A stretch of DNA of 26,410 nucleotides, from contig JAUVJT010000006.1 of the NCBI GenBank assembly GCA_030592225.1, positions 1-26,410 of the forward strand, written 5' to 3'. The stretch comes from Candidatus Stahliibacteriota bacterium. Lineage in GTDB: Bacteria; Hydrothermota; Tepidihabitantia; B3-TA06. A program made the translations under genes and the position numbers. How positions within the stretch are numbered: the stretch's first letter is position 1; each line of letters begins with the position of its first letter. Positions 1 through 9,400 of the stretch are shown here, one piece after another. Under the pieces are notes generated by a model, which was given only the letters and a program-made list of their open reading frames with translations, searched no databases and was not told the origin of the DNA.

Positions 1-979
1 CCCATAGTTGCGTACTTGAGCGACTACAACCCTTTTATGAATACCTCTTGATCCCGCTTGAGACGGTGCTTAACCGTGCAGAAAGTCCTTAGTTCCGTTA
101 CTACTAAAGCCGGAATTCCCCAACACCCTTCTGTTGTATTTACTTGTTTGACTTGCTTGCTGTCCTCACCGGAAACACGCTCGTTAGCTCAAGTAGCACC
201 CTTCAATTTACGCAAAGTCCATCCTTGTTCGATAAGTCACAGTAAAGTAGTATGATAACTCAGTTGTCCTTCAGGTTTGTTTTTATAAGTGCAGTTAATT
301 CTTCACGTTACAAAACTAACAATGTGAGTTGAACGTTAGCTACTTTATAAACCTACGATTATTAACAACTTAACCTAATCGGTGTAATTCAAGGTTGATC
401 TTCTGTACAGCGTGAAAGTTAAATGTGGAAATGCCTGTCCACGAACTACCTTGCCGGTTACTCCTTAACTGACTTAGGAATCCGGTAAGCTGCTAAGAGG
501 AAAGAAGGGTGCGCACCAATCAGTAGGCTTTCGTTATAAGCCCCTCCGTTGTCGGTGTTCTTTCCTCAAGCCATAGGGCATACAGCCAACCCGCTTACTG
601 CCTTACGCTAAGGCAAACTATGTTTGCACCGCTACGGCATTCCATCCCCACCCGACCGCCCTATTGTAGTAAGCAGCTCGCCGTAGGCTGTCCTCGGCCG
701 TCGCAGACGGCCTCGCCCGCAAGCTGGGTTGTAAGTGTGTATGCTATCTCCCCCACTTACCCGCCCGGTTCTGCGTGTGCAAGGTGTGTCGCGTCCGTCA
801 TCCCCGACCCAGGGTGTTGCCATTATTATTAGAGACTAAGGTTGGCAAAACGTCCTGAAGATGCGGGCGTCGTCCTCTCGATACTGCACGCCCTGCGGCA
901 GCCCTTCGGCTAGGGCGGTAGCCCCGGTTCGCGCTTGTAGGTTAGTGCTAAATTCCAGCACGCAACTACGGGTAAAAGG
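1..979. other. Unassigned hairpin-rich region, no convincing gene
   Basis: I see no credible protein gene here. Frames are short and their translations look unlike the other proteins of the window. The right half holds many self-complementary segments: GTGGA/TCCAC at 425-442, the palindrome GGTGCGCACC at 508-517, GGCTT/AAGCC at 526-542, a perfect 7-bp stem with a 3-nt loop at 599-615, another (GGCCGTC GCA GACGGCC) at 696-712, AGCC-CTTC-GGCT inside GCCCT/AGGGC at 890-916, and a bulged stem of about 11 bp at 937-969. This density suggests a structured RNA or the remains of a mobile element such as a group II intron or an IS end. I cannot match it to a named RNA family, and the strand is not known. 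A weak frame at 3-92 could be the tail of a gene that starts outside the window. Confidence 0.4.
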
Positions 980-1008
980 TTGACAAGCGTCTTGATGATA
1001 GTTAGAAT
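980..1008 (+). promoter_or_regulatory. Sigma70-type promoter for the restriction-modification gene
   Basis: TTGACA at 980-985 and TAGAAT at 1003-1008 are separated by 17 bp. The predicted transcript starts near 1015, followed by AGGAGG at 1020-1025 and the TTG start at 1030. The leader is therefore only about 15 nt. A bulged hairpin (937-969) lies just upstream of the -35 box. Confidence 0.6.
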
Positions 1009-1029
1009 CTCTTAACCATAGGAGGTTGC

Positions 1030-2970
1030 TTGAATCAGAATCCTGCGTGGGATAAATACTTCCAGAGTATAAAAGGGAAACATGGAACGGAGATGACTTA
1101 CCGCACTCCTTTGGAAGAACTCCTTGAAGATATCAAGTCTGACGATAGAGTAAGAATTACCCACGAGCCTAAACGTGAAAAAGGATTCGGTGCTCCAGAC
1201 TTCCAGGTAAAGAAAAGTGGCGCGATTATCGGATACATTGAAACAAAAAAATTAGGAGCCAGCCTTGATGAACTAAGGAAAACACCACAGATCAAGAAAT
1301 ATCTGAAACTCCACAATAACCTAATACTGACCAATTATAATGAATTCCTCCTAATCAAAAGCGATAAGGGAGATGTAGCTTCTCGTGTTACCCTTTTTTA
1401 TGAACACCAGCTTGAGAAACCTCGCTCCAAGCTTGATGTCAATCGCGTTGAGGAACTCAAAGGCTTGTTTGAGAAATTCTTTCTTGCCGAGCCTGAGGAA
1501 ATAGCGGGAGTAAGGTATTTAGCAACGGCCCTCGCTGATCGAGGGAAGGTCCTTAAAACCTATATTCTGGAAGAGCTAGAGAGTAAAGACAACGGCAACT
1601 TCTCTAAGTTCCTTAATGATTTGTACGCCGTATTCAAGGAAACGCTTATTAAAGACTTTAAAGAGAGGGAGTTTGCCGATGCTTACTCTCAAACTATTAT
1701 CTACGGTTTGCTTTTGGCTTATTTAACGTCCGAGAAAGAAATTAACCTCAAACACGCATCAGCAGTAATACCTAACTACTTTGAGGTACTTCACGAGTTG
1801 TTTAAGATTTTCACCTTCCAGGATCGTCCGGGACACCTCACATGGATATTTGACGAAATCGTTGGAGTCATTAACCACATAGACACACGCGAGATTAAAA
1901 GGGAGTTATCGTTCTATAGTGGTCACTTGCCCTTGTACCCAGGCGAATTCGTGTGGGGGGATCACGATCCTTATTATCATTTCTACGAGCCATTCCTTCG
2001 TGAGTTCGATGCCATACAGAAACAAGAAAAGGGTGTATTCTATACACCAATACCAATTGTCAGTTTCATTGTGAAAGGCATTGAACAAATCTTAACTTCG
2101 TCGCGGTTCAACAAACAAGGTGCTTTCGCTAATTCCGATGTAACTACTCTTGACTTTGCTTGCGGAACCGGAACATTCCTCGCTTTCATATTCGAACGAG
2201 TCTTAGAGGAACTTAAATTTAACAACAGAGAAGGCGAGGTTCAAAAACATATTTCAGAACACCTTCTAAAAAAAGTTTTCGGCTTTGAATATCTGATAGC
2301 GCCATACGCAGTAGCCCACATGAAATTATCCCAGCTTCTCAAGGAAGCCGGTTACGAGTTCAAAGGAGGTGACAGAATCCAGGTTTATCTCACCGATACC
2401 TTGGATAGAACGAAGCATAAACCAATGCCGGTTTTTATGGCCCTCAACCACGAAGGCGAATCAGCCAACTACATAAAGGACAAGCGCAAGATTCTTGTGG
2501 TTACAGGAAATCCACCGTATAACAACCGCTCCAAGAATAAAAGCCTCTGGATGCTTGGTGGTAAAAAAGAGGTTAAGGGCAAGGTGCACGTCCACGAAGG
2601 TCTTCTGGATTCCTACAAGCCCGAAGGCGAAAAGAAACTCAACCTGAACGATGACTATATTCAGTTCATTCGCTACGCGCACTACAAAATGAGCCAGGTT
2701 GAAAAAGGCATAATAGGAATCATAACCAACAACTCCTATCTGAACGGCATAACACACCGCAAGATGCGGGCCGAATTGCTCAAGGAATTTGACGAGATTT
2801 ACATCCTGAATCTTCACGGAAACGGCAACATCGGCGAGACAGCGCCCGACGGCGGAAAGGACGAAAACGTATTCCCAATTAAAAGTGTCGGGGTTGCGGT
2901 AGTATTCTTTGTAAAAACAGGTGAAAAGAAAGCAGATGATGACGGCAAGGTATTTTACTACGACTGCTAG
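1030..2970 (+). CDS. Type ISP/IIG-like restriction-modification enzyme, N-terminal part (nuclease + N6-adenine methyltransferase), cut short by amber codon
   Basis: This is the first 646 residues of a single-chain restriction-modification protein. The TTG start is chosen because AGGAGG lies at 1020-1025. A PD-(D/E)xK nuclease signature is visible: Asp57 in PDF, then ETK at 71-73. An S-adenosylmethionine-binding methyltransferase follows, with motif X-like GVFYTP at 335-340, motif I DFACGTGTF from residue 375, and the catalytic motif IV NPPY at 494-497, typical of N6-adenine methylases. No helicase is seen, so it resembles single-chain type IIG/ISP-like enzymes rather than full type ISP. The frame closes at TAG 2968-2970 inside the sequence VFYYDC-stop-GTQAYKF and continues in the same frame to 4248. 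The 5' part alone lacks the target-recognition part, so DNA recognition is probably lost. Family assignment is recognition by motif, not by search. Confidence 0.8.
   Translation: MNQNPAWDKYFQSIKGKHGTEMTYRTPLEELLEDIKSDDRVRITHEPKREKGFGAPDFQVKKSGAIIGYIETKKLGASLDELRKTPQIKKYLKLHNNLILTNYNEFLLIKSDKGDVASRVTLFYEHQLEKPRSKLDVNRVEELKGLFEKFFLAEPEEIAGVRYLATALADRGKVLKTYILEELESKDNGNFSKFLNDLYAVFKETLIKDFKEREFADAYSQTIIYGLLLAYLTSEKEINLKHASAVIPNYFEVLHELFKIFTFQDRPGHLTWIFDEIVGVINHIDTREIKRELSFYSGHLPLYPGEFVWGDHDPYYHFYEPFLREFDAIQKQEKGVFYTPIPIVSFIVKGIEQILTSSRFNKQGAFANSDVTTLDFACGTGTFLAFIFERVLEELKFNNREGEVQKHISEHLLKKVFGFEYLIAPYAVAHMKLSQLLKEAGYEFKGGDRIQVYLTDTLDRTKHKPMPVFMALNHEGESANYIKDKRKILVVTGNPPYNNRSKNKSLWMLGGKKEVKGKVHVHEGLLDSYKPEGEKKLNLNDDYIQFIRYAHYKMSQVEKGIIGIITNNSYLNGITHRKMRAELLKEFDEIYILNLHGNGNIGETAPDGGKDENVFPIKSVGVAVVFFVKTGEKKADDDGKVFYYDC
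2968..2970 (+). other. In-frame amber codon splitting the restriction-modification gene
   Basis: TAG at 2968-2970 is the only stop in one continuous frame from 1030 to 4248 (1072 sense and amber codons before the terminal TAG). The residues on either side read YYDC-stop-GTQAYKF. Related enzymes usually carry a D(L)WG(T/K)R-like motif here, so the lost residue is probably Trp, by a TGG to TAG change. TAG also ends other, apparently complete genes in this window (for example 25626-25628), so general recoding of TAG is unlikely. Confidence 0.8.
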
Positions 2971-3171
2971 GGCACACAAGCGTACAAGTTCAAGTTTCTG
3001 CGTAGCAGTGATTTTGGCTCAATTGAATGGAAGCAAGCCAACTTCCGCGAGTTTGATAAAGCTCTTGCCTCAACGCGTTGGGGGCAAAGGAGATTTCCCT
3101 ATTTCAAATTCTTCGAACCTGCCCAAAAGAAAAGCATTAAGCTTATCAAAGAGTACGGCAATTCTTGGGGC

Positions 3172-4248
3172 ATGGAGGAAATTTTTGCCACTATGGGAAG
3201 CGGGATTCAAACAGATAGAGATTCGTTAGTGGTTGATTTCGAGAAAACCAAATTAGAAGAAAAATTGAAAAAGGCCTTCTCTGGGGGTTACGATGGAGAA
3301 TTCGAGAAGCAGCATCGTATTAAGAATTCCAGTAGTTATAATTTCAAAGACAGGTTGAGTGCCCAGAAGTTTGAGGAAGAAGCAATCAGGGAAGTCCATT
3401 ATAGGCCTTTTGATTTGAGGAAGTTATATTACAAGATAGGGTTCACAAGCAGGCCGGCAGAAGATGTCATGTGTCATTTGCTTGACCTAGATAATATCGG
3501 ATTAGTTTTTATGAGACAAGTTGTTCTCAATAAACCTCTCTCCCATTTTTATGTAGTGAAGTCTTTAATGGAAAGGAGAATTTTCACTAGCACGGAAGGG
3601 GCAACCTACATCGCATCGTTGTACCTTTACGAGGAAAAGCCTCCCGTCTTAGGGCATGAGTTTAAGAAGCCGACCAAGCGACCCAATTTCACAAAGGAGT
3701 TCATCGCTTTTATCAATAACTGCTATTCTTTCAAACCAACACCTGAGAAGATATTGGGCTACATTTATGCCTTGCTCAATTCACAGAAGTATAGAGACAG
3801 ATACTTTGATTTGCTCACCATTGACTACCCACGAGTTCCCTTCACGAAGGATGAAAAAACATTTAAGAAACTCTCCGATTTGGGCTGGGATTTGATACAG
3901 CAACACTTGATGAATAAGCAATACTCCAAGAGAATATCAAGCTACCCCGTGAGCAGAAAAGAGAATTCAGACAAGGTTGAAAAGGTCGTTGTCGCGTTGA
4001 ACAAAGATAAAAAGACGGTTCGCGTTAATATCAACAAAGACCAGTATTTTGACGGCATCCCAAAAGAGGTCTGGAACTTCTACATAGGGGGCTACAAAGT
4101 ACTTGAGCAATGGTTGACGTATCGCAAGGATCGAGAGCTATCAAAGGATGAGTTGGCGCACTTCCATAATGTTGTGAACATAATCAGTGAAACAATTAAG
4201 CTGATGGCAAAGATTGACAAAGCCATACCCGCCTGGCCGATAGAGTAG
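3172..4248 (+). CDS. Type ISP/IIG-like restriction-modification enzyme, C-terminal part (target recognition), downstream of the amber codon
   Basis: This is the second part of the enzyme that begins at 1030, in the same frame. The homologous sequence really starts at 2971, directly after the amber codon. 3172 is simply the first ATG, and it lacks a good ribosome binding site, so independent translation is doubtful. The segment MGSGIQTDRDSLVVDF near the start matches the conserved region that opens the C-terminal specificity domain of type ISP-like enzymes. The end (HFHNVVNIISETIKLMAKID ... IPAWPIE) looks like a natural terminus, so nothing appears to be missing at the 3' side. The whole gene would give about 1072 residues. 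Together with the 5' part it is best annotated as one interrupted gene; readthrough or a sequencing error are the alternatives. Confidence 0.7.
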   Translation: MEEIFATMGSGIQTDRDSLVVDFEKTKLEEKLKKAFSGGYDGEFEKQHRIKNSSSYNFKDRLSAQKFEEEAIREVHYRPFDLRKLYYKIGFTSRPAEDVMCHLLDLDNIGLVFMRQVVLNKPLSHFYVVKSLMERRIFTSTEGATYIASLYLYEEKPPVLGHEFKKPTKRPNFTKEFIAFINNCYSFKPTPEKILGYIYALLNSQKYRDRYFDLLTIDYPRVPFTKDEKTFKKLSDLGWDLIQQHLMNKQYSKRISSYPVSRKENSDKVEKVVVALNKDKKTVRVNINKDQYFDGIPKEVWNFYIGGYKVLEQWLTYRKDRELSKDELAHFHNVVNIISETIKLMAKIDKAIPAWPIE

Positions 4249-4271
4249 GAAGTCCATCGTTTAGGTACACG

Positions 4272-4299
4272 TTGACACGCCTCTCCCACACGCTATACT
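4272..4299 (+). promoter_or_regulatory. Sigma70-type promoter of the hicB-hicA pair
   Basis: TTGACA at 4272-4277 and TATACT at 4294-4299 have a 16-bp spacer. The predicted transcript starts near 4306, about 25 nt before the hicB ATG, with GGAGG at 4321-4325. HicB antitoxins usually repress their own promoter, so this is also the likely operator region. Confidence 0.7.
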
Positions 4300-4331
4300 A
4301 AAACCATGAAAAGCCACCCCGGAGGGACGAT

Positions 4332-4550
4332 ATGAAAACCTTTACCGCCTATGTGGAATGGGACGCAGAGACAAAGCTCTACGTTGGGGTATTCCCCGGC
4401 ATCCCAGGCGCACACACACAGGGAGCCAGCCTTGACGAGCTTCACAAGAACCTGAAGGAGGTCTTAGAGCTATGCCTTGAGGAACACAAAGGAGCGGCCC
4501 AAGACTTCCCCAAGTTTGTAGGGCTTCAGCAGATTGAGGTGTCGGTGTGA
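4332..4550 (+). CDS. hicB: HicB-family antitoxin
   Basis: This 72-residue protein has the HicB/UPF0150 partial RNase-H-like fold pattern: a first strand (FTAYVEWDAETKLYVGVFPG), then GAHTQGASLDELHKNLKEVLELCLEE, the typical helix that follows the G(A/C)xTxG(x)S turn. HicB binds and neutralises the HicA mRNA-cleaving toxin and often represses its own promoter. It is short, without an obvious extra DNA-binding tail, which is common for the minimal form. The ATG is supported by GGAGG six bases upstream and by the promoter at 4272-4299. The stop overlaps the start of hicA (GTGA), so the two are translationally coupled. The order is antitoxin first, the reverse of the classical hicAB order. The antitoxin looks intact although its partner is broken. 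Confidence 0.85.
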   Translation: MKTFTAYVEWDAETKLYVGVFPGIPGAHTQGASLDELHKNLKEVLELCLEEHKGAAQDFPKFVGLQQIEVSV

Positions 4551-4785
4551 CGCGCCTGCCCATTGTCAACTTCAGGACAATGGAGAAGGTGCTTACGGGC
4601 ATGGGGTTTGAGCAAGTAAGGCAGAAGGGCAGCCATGTGTTTTACCGTCATCCCGACGGCAGAACGACTACCTTGCCGAATCATCCTGGAAGAGACCAGA
4701 CCTTGCCCGCCCGTTAATTCGGGAGATACTCAGAGAGATTGAACTGACGCCCGACGGGTTCAGAGAGCGGCTTGAGAAGTCATAG
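4547..4785 (+). pseudogene. hicA: HicA-family mRNA interferase toxin, frameshifted
   Basis: The first 50 codons from GTG 4547 encode a good HicA: VTRLPIVNF, a KVLTGMGFEQVRQKGSH segment with the catalytic His of the G-S-H motif (residue 30), then HPDGRTTTLPNHPGRD. After codon 50 the frame breaks and stops at TAA 4715-4717, giving a 56-residue product. The natural C-terminus continues in another frame as LARPLIREILREIELTPDGF, ending at TAG 4783-4785. Taking out one of two tandem AGACC copies (4693-4702) restores a perfect HicA of 77 residues. The toxin is thus probably inactive through a 5-bp duplication. It overlaps hicB by 4 nt. Confidence 0.85.
4693..4702 (+). repeat. hicA: 5-bp tandem duplication (AGACC x2) that frameshifts hicA
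   Basis: AGACC occurs at 4693-4697 and again at 4698-4702. With one copy the downstream sequence reads PGRDLARPLIREIL, the usual HicA ending. With two copies the frame meets TAA at 4715. This is the signature of a recent slippage event. Confidence 0.85.
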
Positions 4786-4804
4786 ACGAATTGCACCACT
4801 TCCC

Positions 4805-6379
4805 TTACCTCAGCACTACCGCTTTTTTTGAAAGGCTTTTTATCCCTGCCACCACCCTTACGAAATACACTCCAACTGGAAGATTGTTATCAAATTCCGC
4901 CCTGCCTGAACCTTTGATTTCAATCTCTTCAATCAATTGGCCCGATGCGTCGTAGATTGATAGTACGCCCTGCTGGTTGTGGGGGAGGGTGTAGCGGATG
5001 GAGGTTCCTGTGACCTCAAGAGTGGGAAGAATGGAGGGCATACTCTCTAGTGCGCCTGTCCACTCGCCGGAGAAGTTCTGATTGAACTCACGGTGGGCCA
5101 GAGGTGAGTAGGTGTAGGATGATGGCAAGAACCCCCAGCCGGGCAGGTCAGGGGAGACCGTGTAGCTCCCGCCGTTGTAGACCTCTATCCCGTAGTAACC
5201 CCCGGTATCGGTGAAGACCTCGATTGTGGTGTCGCCTGACAGAACCACCCGGATATTCTCCATGGACGCGCCCACAGAGTCGGTCACTCTGCCTGTAATC
5301 ATCAGAGGCTGGCGCACCTGCATAATAAGCATGTCCCAGTTTGCGCCGTTATGATGCGAACCGGCAAGGTAGATGTAGCCGTCGGAGTCGACTTCGATGC
5401 CCTCTATCTCCTGATCGCCCTCAAGGGTGTCTACCCACGACCACAGCATTCTGCCTGCCGAGTCGGTCTTGACCAGGGCCGCGTCCTTCTCTGCGCCTCT
5501 TACCTGCCAGCCTGCAAGGTAGCAGTCTGAAATATCATCCAGCTTAATGTCCCGGCAATACTCGTTATGCCCCAGGTCAAAGGCCTTGTGCTGGGGCCAT
5601 ATCAACGCGCCCGTGGTGTCCCATTTGAGAAGCAGGAAATCGCTGTTGCTGCCGGTAGTTGCCACGTCGCCCGATTGGAATAAATGCGGCGCATCGTTCA
5701 TTTTAAAACCAAAGCCTTTGGTGGCGTTGTTATCGTATTCTTTCCACCATTCCAATTCACCATCTGGATCAAATTTCAATAGCGCACATGGAGTTTCTTG
5801 ATCTGCCCCTAGATAGATATAACCAAGAGTATCATTTTGGATTCCACCAATTAAATTCAAACCATTGTCTCTGCCTACAGAAAGAACCTGTTGTCCTTCT
5901 TGATCATATCCATTAATGAACAAAAAATCATCTTGTGGAGTAAACCAGTATTGCCCCGCAGTGTATATCATATCATCCTTACTTGCGTGAATTGCAGTAG
6001 CTTTGATACTCTGTCTCGAACTAAAACGTTCCCATAAGAGAGAGCCAATCTTATCATATAAAATGGTATTAACCACATCTTCTCCATTGACCGCTATTGC
6101 TATTGCGCCTTCACTTGTAATTGTAACGTCAATACCAGATTCATCATTCCCATCGCCGTAAAATTTTGACCATAAAGAGTCTCCTGATTTGGACACGACA
6201 ATCATCCATGAATCATAATCCGTACCGGAGTTGGACTCACCAACGATGACAATGTTGTTGGCAGAATCCAGGCATATCCCGTGTCCTTTGTCCGTATTAC
6301 CCCCATCATAAACTTGCTGCCATGCTGTAAATGGAACTGCCCCCAGAATAACCACAAATAACCCTGCTATGCAACTCAT
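4805..6379 (-). CDS. Exported beta-propeller-like protein with carboxypeptidase-regulatory-like domain and C-terminal sorting tail
   Basis: A protein of 524 residues. The ATG at 6379 is preceded by AAGGAG five bases away. The first 20 or so residues form a hydrophobic signal peptide. Residues ~20-350 are repeats of roughly 50 residues of the SBBP / beta-propeller kind (pattern: DxxGxxxWxKxY ... DxxGYIYLAG), which usually form a closed propeller. A beta-sandwich resembling the carboxypeptidase regulatory fold follows (ITGRVTDSVGASMENIRVVL ... DTGGYYGIEV). The final ~75 residues are a type IX / Por-like sorting tail (LSIYDASGQLIEE ... VGVYFVRV ... KKAVVLR). It is probably a surface or secreted protein. 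It is the last gene of the minus-strand set, 71 nt after its neighbour. Its substrate is unknown and no enzyme motif is seen. Confidence 0.7.
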   Translation of the reverse strand: MSCIAGLFVVILGAVPFTAWQQVYDGGNTDKGHGICLDSANNIVIVGESNSGTDYDSWMIVVSKSGDSLWSKFYGDGNDESGIDVTITSEGAIAIAVNGEDVVNTILYDKIGSLLWERFSSRQSIKATAIHASKDDMIYTAGQYWFTPQDDFLFINGYDQEGQQVLSVGRDNGLNLIGGIQNDTLGYIYLGADQETPCALLKFDPDGELEWWKEYDNNATKGFGFKMNDAPHLFQSGDVATTGSNSDFLLLKWDTTGALIWPQHKAFDLGHNEYCRDIKLDDISDCYLAGWQVRGAEKDAALVKTDSAGRMLWSWVDTLEGDQEIEGIEVDSDGYIYLAGSHHNGANWDMLIMQVRQPLMITGRVTDSVGASMENIRVVLSGDTTIEVFTDTGGYYGIEVYNGGSYTVSPDLPGWGFLPSSYTYSPLAHREFNQNFSGEWTGALESMPSILPTLEVTGTSIRYTLPHNQQGVLSIYDASGQLIEEIEIKGSGRAEFDNNLPVGVYFVRVVAGIKSLSKKAVVLR

Positions 6380-6450
6380 TGCTTCTCCTTACAAGGCGAG
6401 GGCGAATGCCCCCGCCTCACTTTTCTTTAACCGCAAAGAATGTTACGTCG

Positions 6451-9400
6451 TTACTTCAGAACCACAATCTTATGCGTTTGTTTGTAATCCTCAGTCTCCA
6501 TTTTAACGAAGTAGATGCCCGAAGCAACCCTTCGGCCTGCATTGTCAATGCCCGGCCACTGCTCACTGTATCTGCCAGGATTCACCTTGCCATTCACCAC
6601 GGTCTTCACCAGGCGGCCCGATACGTCGTATATCCCTATCTTCACGTGTATCATGTAGGGAACGGAATAGTTGATAAGGGCATTTCGACTCAAAGGTTCT
6701 ATCTGTTCTATAACGATGCCGAACTCCAGAGGTTCTTCTTCCACACCTGACTGAGGCGAACCAGGCGGATTAATAGGGATGTAGTAGCCACGGGACTGGA
6801 AAACGAAGTCTCGAACAGGATAAGTGGTGCTGGTGTCTATCTTGTCAAAACGAAGAGAAATTTGCTGGCCTTCAAGCAAAGTTACGTTAAAGGTGTCCGT
6901 ATTAAAAAGGTATCCGGTTGCATCAGAAGATTGCCCATCGGCCTTGTATTTCACCGCCGAATCCAGCACGGCTTCGGTAAGTGACCAGCCGGTGGATTCC
7001 AGTTTGACCAGGGCGATGCGGTCTATGAAGCAGGTGTCGGAACCCTCGCAGTAGACGCGGAATGTAAGGCTATCTGCGGACGATACATCAACCATCCATT
7101 GCGAGTGGGTCAGGCGGCCATACCCGACGCCAAGTGAATCCCAGCCCCCGCCGCCACCAGGTTTCTTGGGCACCGAGCAGTAGTTCTTGGGTGGGAGAGC
7201 GGCCTCTGAATGATCGCCCAGGCTCATAAGAAGCCCGGCGTTGCTCCACCCCGGATCGTCAAACTTAACAGTAAGATAGGAACCGGTAGCGCCTCGATAA
7301 CTCAAAGTGTCTTCCCAGGAAACCTCTTCCAGCCGGTCGTTGCTCTGATTATCAACACAGCTTGTGGGAGCAATCCTGTCGGAATAGACGTAAGTGGAAT
7401 CATCGGCAGAGGTGGCCACTTCGGTATTCTCGGGATGATCCACCACCCACAGCTTGACCTGATCGAGGTAGCTAATCTCATCGTCATTCTCAGCCACAGC
7501 CATGTAATAGTGGTCGGGTTCATCGTTGAGAACGTCCAGCTTGAGCAGGTCTTCGCCTATCACCTGCTGGAAATGCTCGGAATGCGGCAGGATGGTGTTG
7601 TTTTCCATGAACACGTGCCCGGGCGAGACGCTGGTATCTTCATAGTAAAACGAGTAAAGGGCAGGACAGCCATCCTTGTTCTGATAGTATATGGTTTTCT
7701 GGTTCGATTTCGTGCCCGGACCTTCGACGCCTGGAGGCCACGTAATTTCGTCACCGTCAGGATGTTCTCCAACCTCAATGAATTGCACGATGGAATCAAG
7801 CATTACCCGCCAGATGTCGTTTTTCTTAGCTCCTGGTAATTGCCCTACTGCCCGATGCCAGTTCAGTTTGCTGAAATCCCAGCGTTCCCATAATTGCATA
7901 TAGGTGAGCGTAGGGGGTATGTAGTTTTTCCACTCCCATGTCAGAAAAGCATATCCCCAATCGGAACCGCCACCACCACCGGGATCTGAAAACATCTGCA
8001 TGTATCCAGAAGCGCCCTTGGCCTCTCGCCATTCACCTGTTAAGCCTAATTTGGGCTTATCGCCGTATGGTACGAGTTTGAACAATTTTCCTTGGCCAGC
8101 TTCGTAATTCCTTGTAAAGATGTAGCAATTGGTGCTTTGGTCAAGAGAACAAGTTGTGGTAGCCCCGTTCGCCATATTGATTACACGGAGTTTGTTTTTT
8201 CCCAAGTATTTGATGTATACCGTAATTGTTTTGTTCTCCTGTTCACGATTGACTACCATGAGGTATTTGGTTGGAGACCACGCATTAAAGAAACCCAGAT
8301 CAACGTATTGTGCGCCGGTAACGTTCCAGACATAGACGTTTTCGTATTCATAAGGAGGTGGATCTTGATGCACCGAAATCGCGTAGCCCCAGGAAATCTG
8401 CGCAAGCGTGTCGCCGATTTGTTTTACCTCATCAATCACATCGTAAAGATTCATCCAGTAGTTGGCATTGGTATTAAAATAGCTGTCCGGCCAATCCTCT
8501 TCACTCAATCCAAATTCTTGCCTGAATTCACTTGGGTCTTCAACGTAAGGTCTTTGTTGACTGTTTGGTTTATTCCCCTCAATAACACCCACAGCTCCGT
8601 CTATGCTATCTTCTGGATATATTGCTTGCCCGACTCTATAGCTGTAGTATCCTAACCAGGCGTTACCATGCGCAAGGGCAACCCAGCTTGCCGCGCGAAG
8701 CTCCGAAAAAGTTGGGGCATCGCTATATTGCCATCCACACTGAAGAAGAATCATAAGTGCCTTATTCTTGGACTTCATGGTTGAAGCATAAGTTTCACAA
8801 CCGTTAACTAAGCCATCAAGTGCATCTTGAGTAGCCACACCAGCCTGAAAACCATATGATCCAGGTCCGCCTACATCAAGGTTAGGCATCCAGGAAAGTA
8901 TCGTTGACAAGTAGTAAGGTGGATAATTCAGGCTTCCCCAAAAATAGGTATAGTGACGACCGGGGTTACTTGAGGGATAGTTTAAACAAGGATCATGTGA
9001 TGCAAGAGAATCATGCAGTCTCTCAAAACCATCAGCAGCGAATCTGGTTGAGATACCACTAAAGTAGCCGGAGTCACCATCCATTATTCGGTACATTGCA
9101 AAACCTTCGTCGTTAGCATGGTACTTGGCCATCGAATCAGCATACATACCTGCCAATTTATCCCAAAGAGCCAAACTGTCAGCGCATGCCCACCAGTCCA
9201 CGTAACGTCCAATCAAACCGCTTCCAACACTATACCACCACCAACCTCCGTAACCTCCCGAATCCACAACATTTATTCCGTATTGGGGATTAAACGAGGA
9301 ATAAGGATCGTATTGATTGTTGCACCACTGATTAAATGGTAGCCTGAGGCTATAGGTGTTGATGTCTATCCCTATCTTCTCATACGGTAGTAGTTTTTGT

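Noticed and set aside
3..92. Plus-strand frame ending ...FYEYLLIPLETVLNRAESP then TAG, possible tail of a gene starting before the window
   Set aside because: Only 29 codons are visible, no domain is recognisable, and two other frames close nearby, so it cannot be told from chance.
1..969. Minus-strand group II intron (5' part) or IS605/IscB-type end
   Set aside because: The folding potential and general look fit, but I could not find a secure domain V, intron boundary or associated protein gene in the window.
2461..2979. 172-codon minus-strand frame opposite the methyltransferase
   Set aside because: Shadow of the methyltransferase gene; the sense strand carries the NPPY motif and family sequence.
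7210..7839. 209-codon plus-strand frame inside the large exported protein gene
   Set aside because: It is antisense to a well-supported gene and has no recognisable domain or ribosome binding site.
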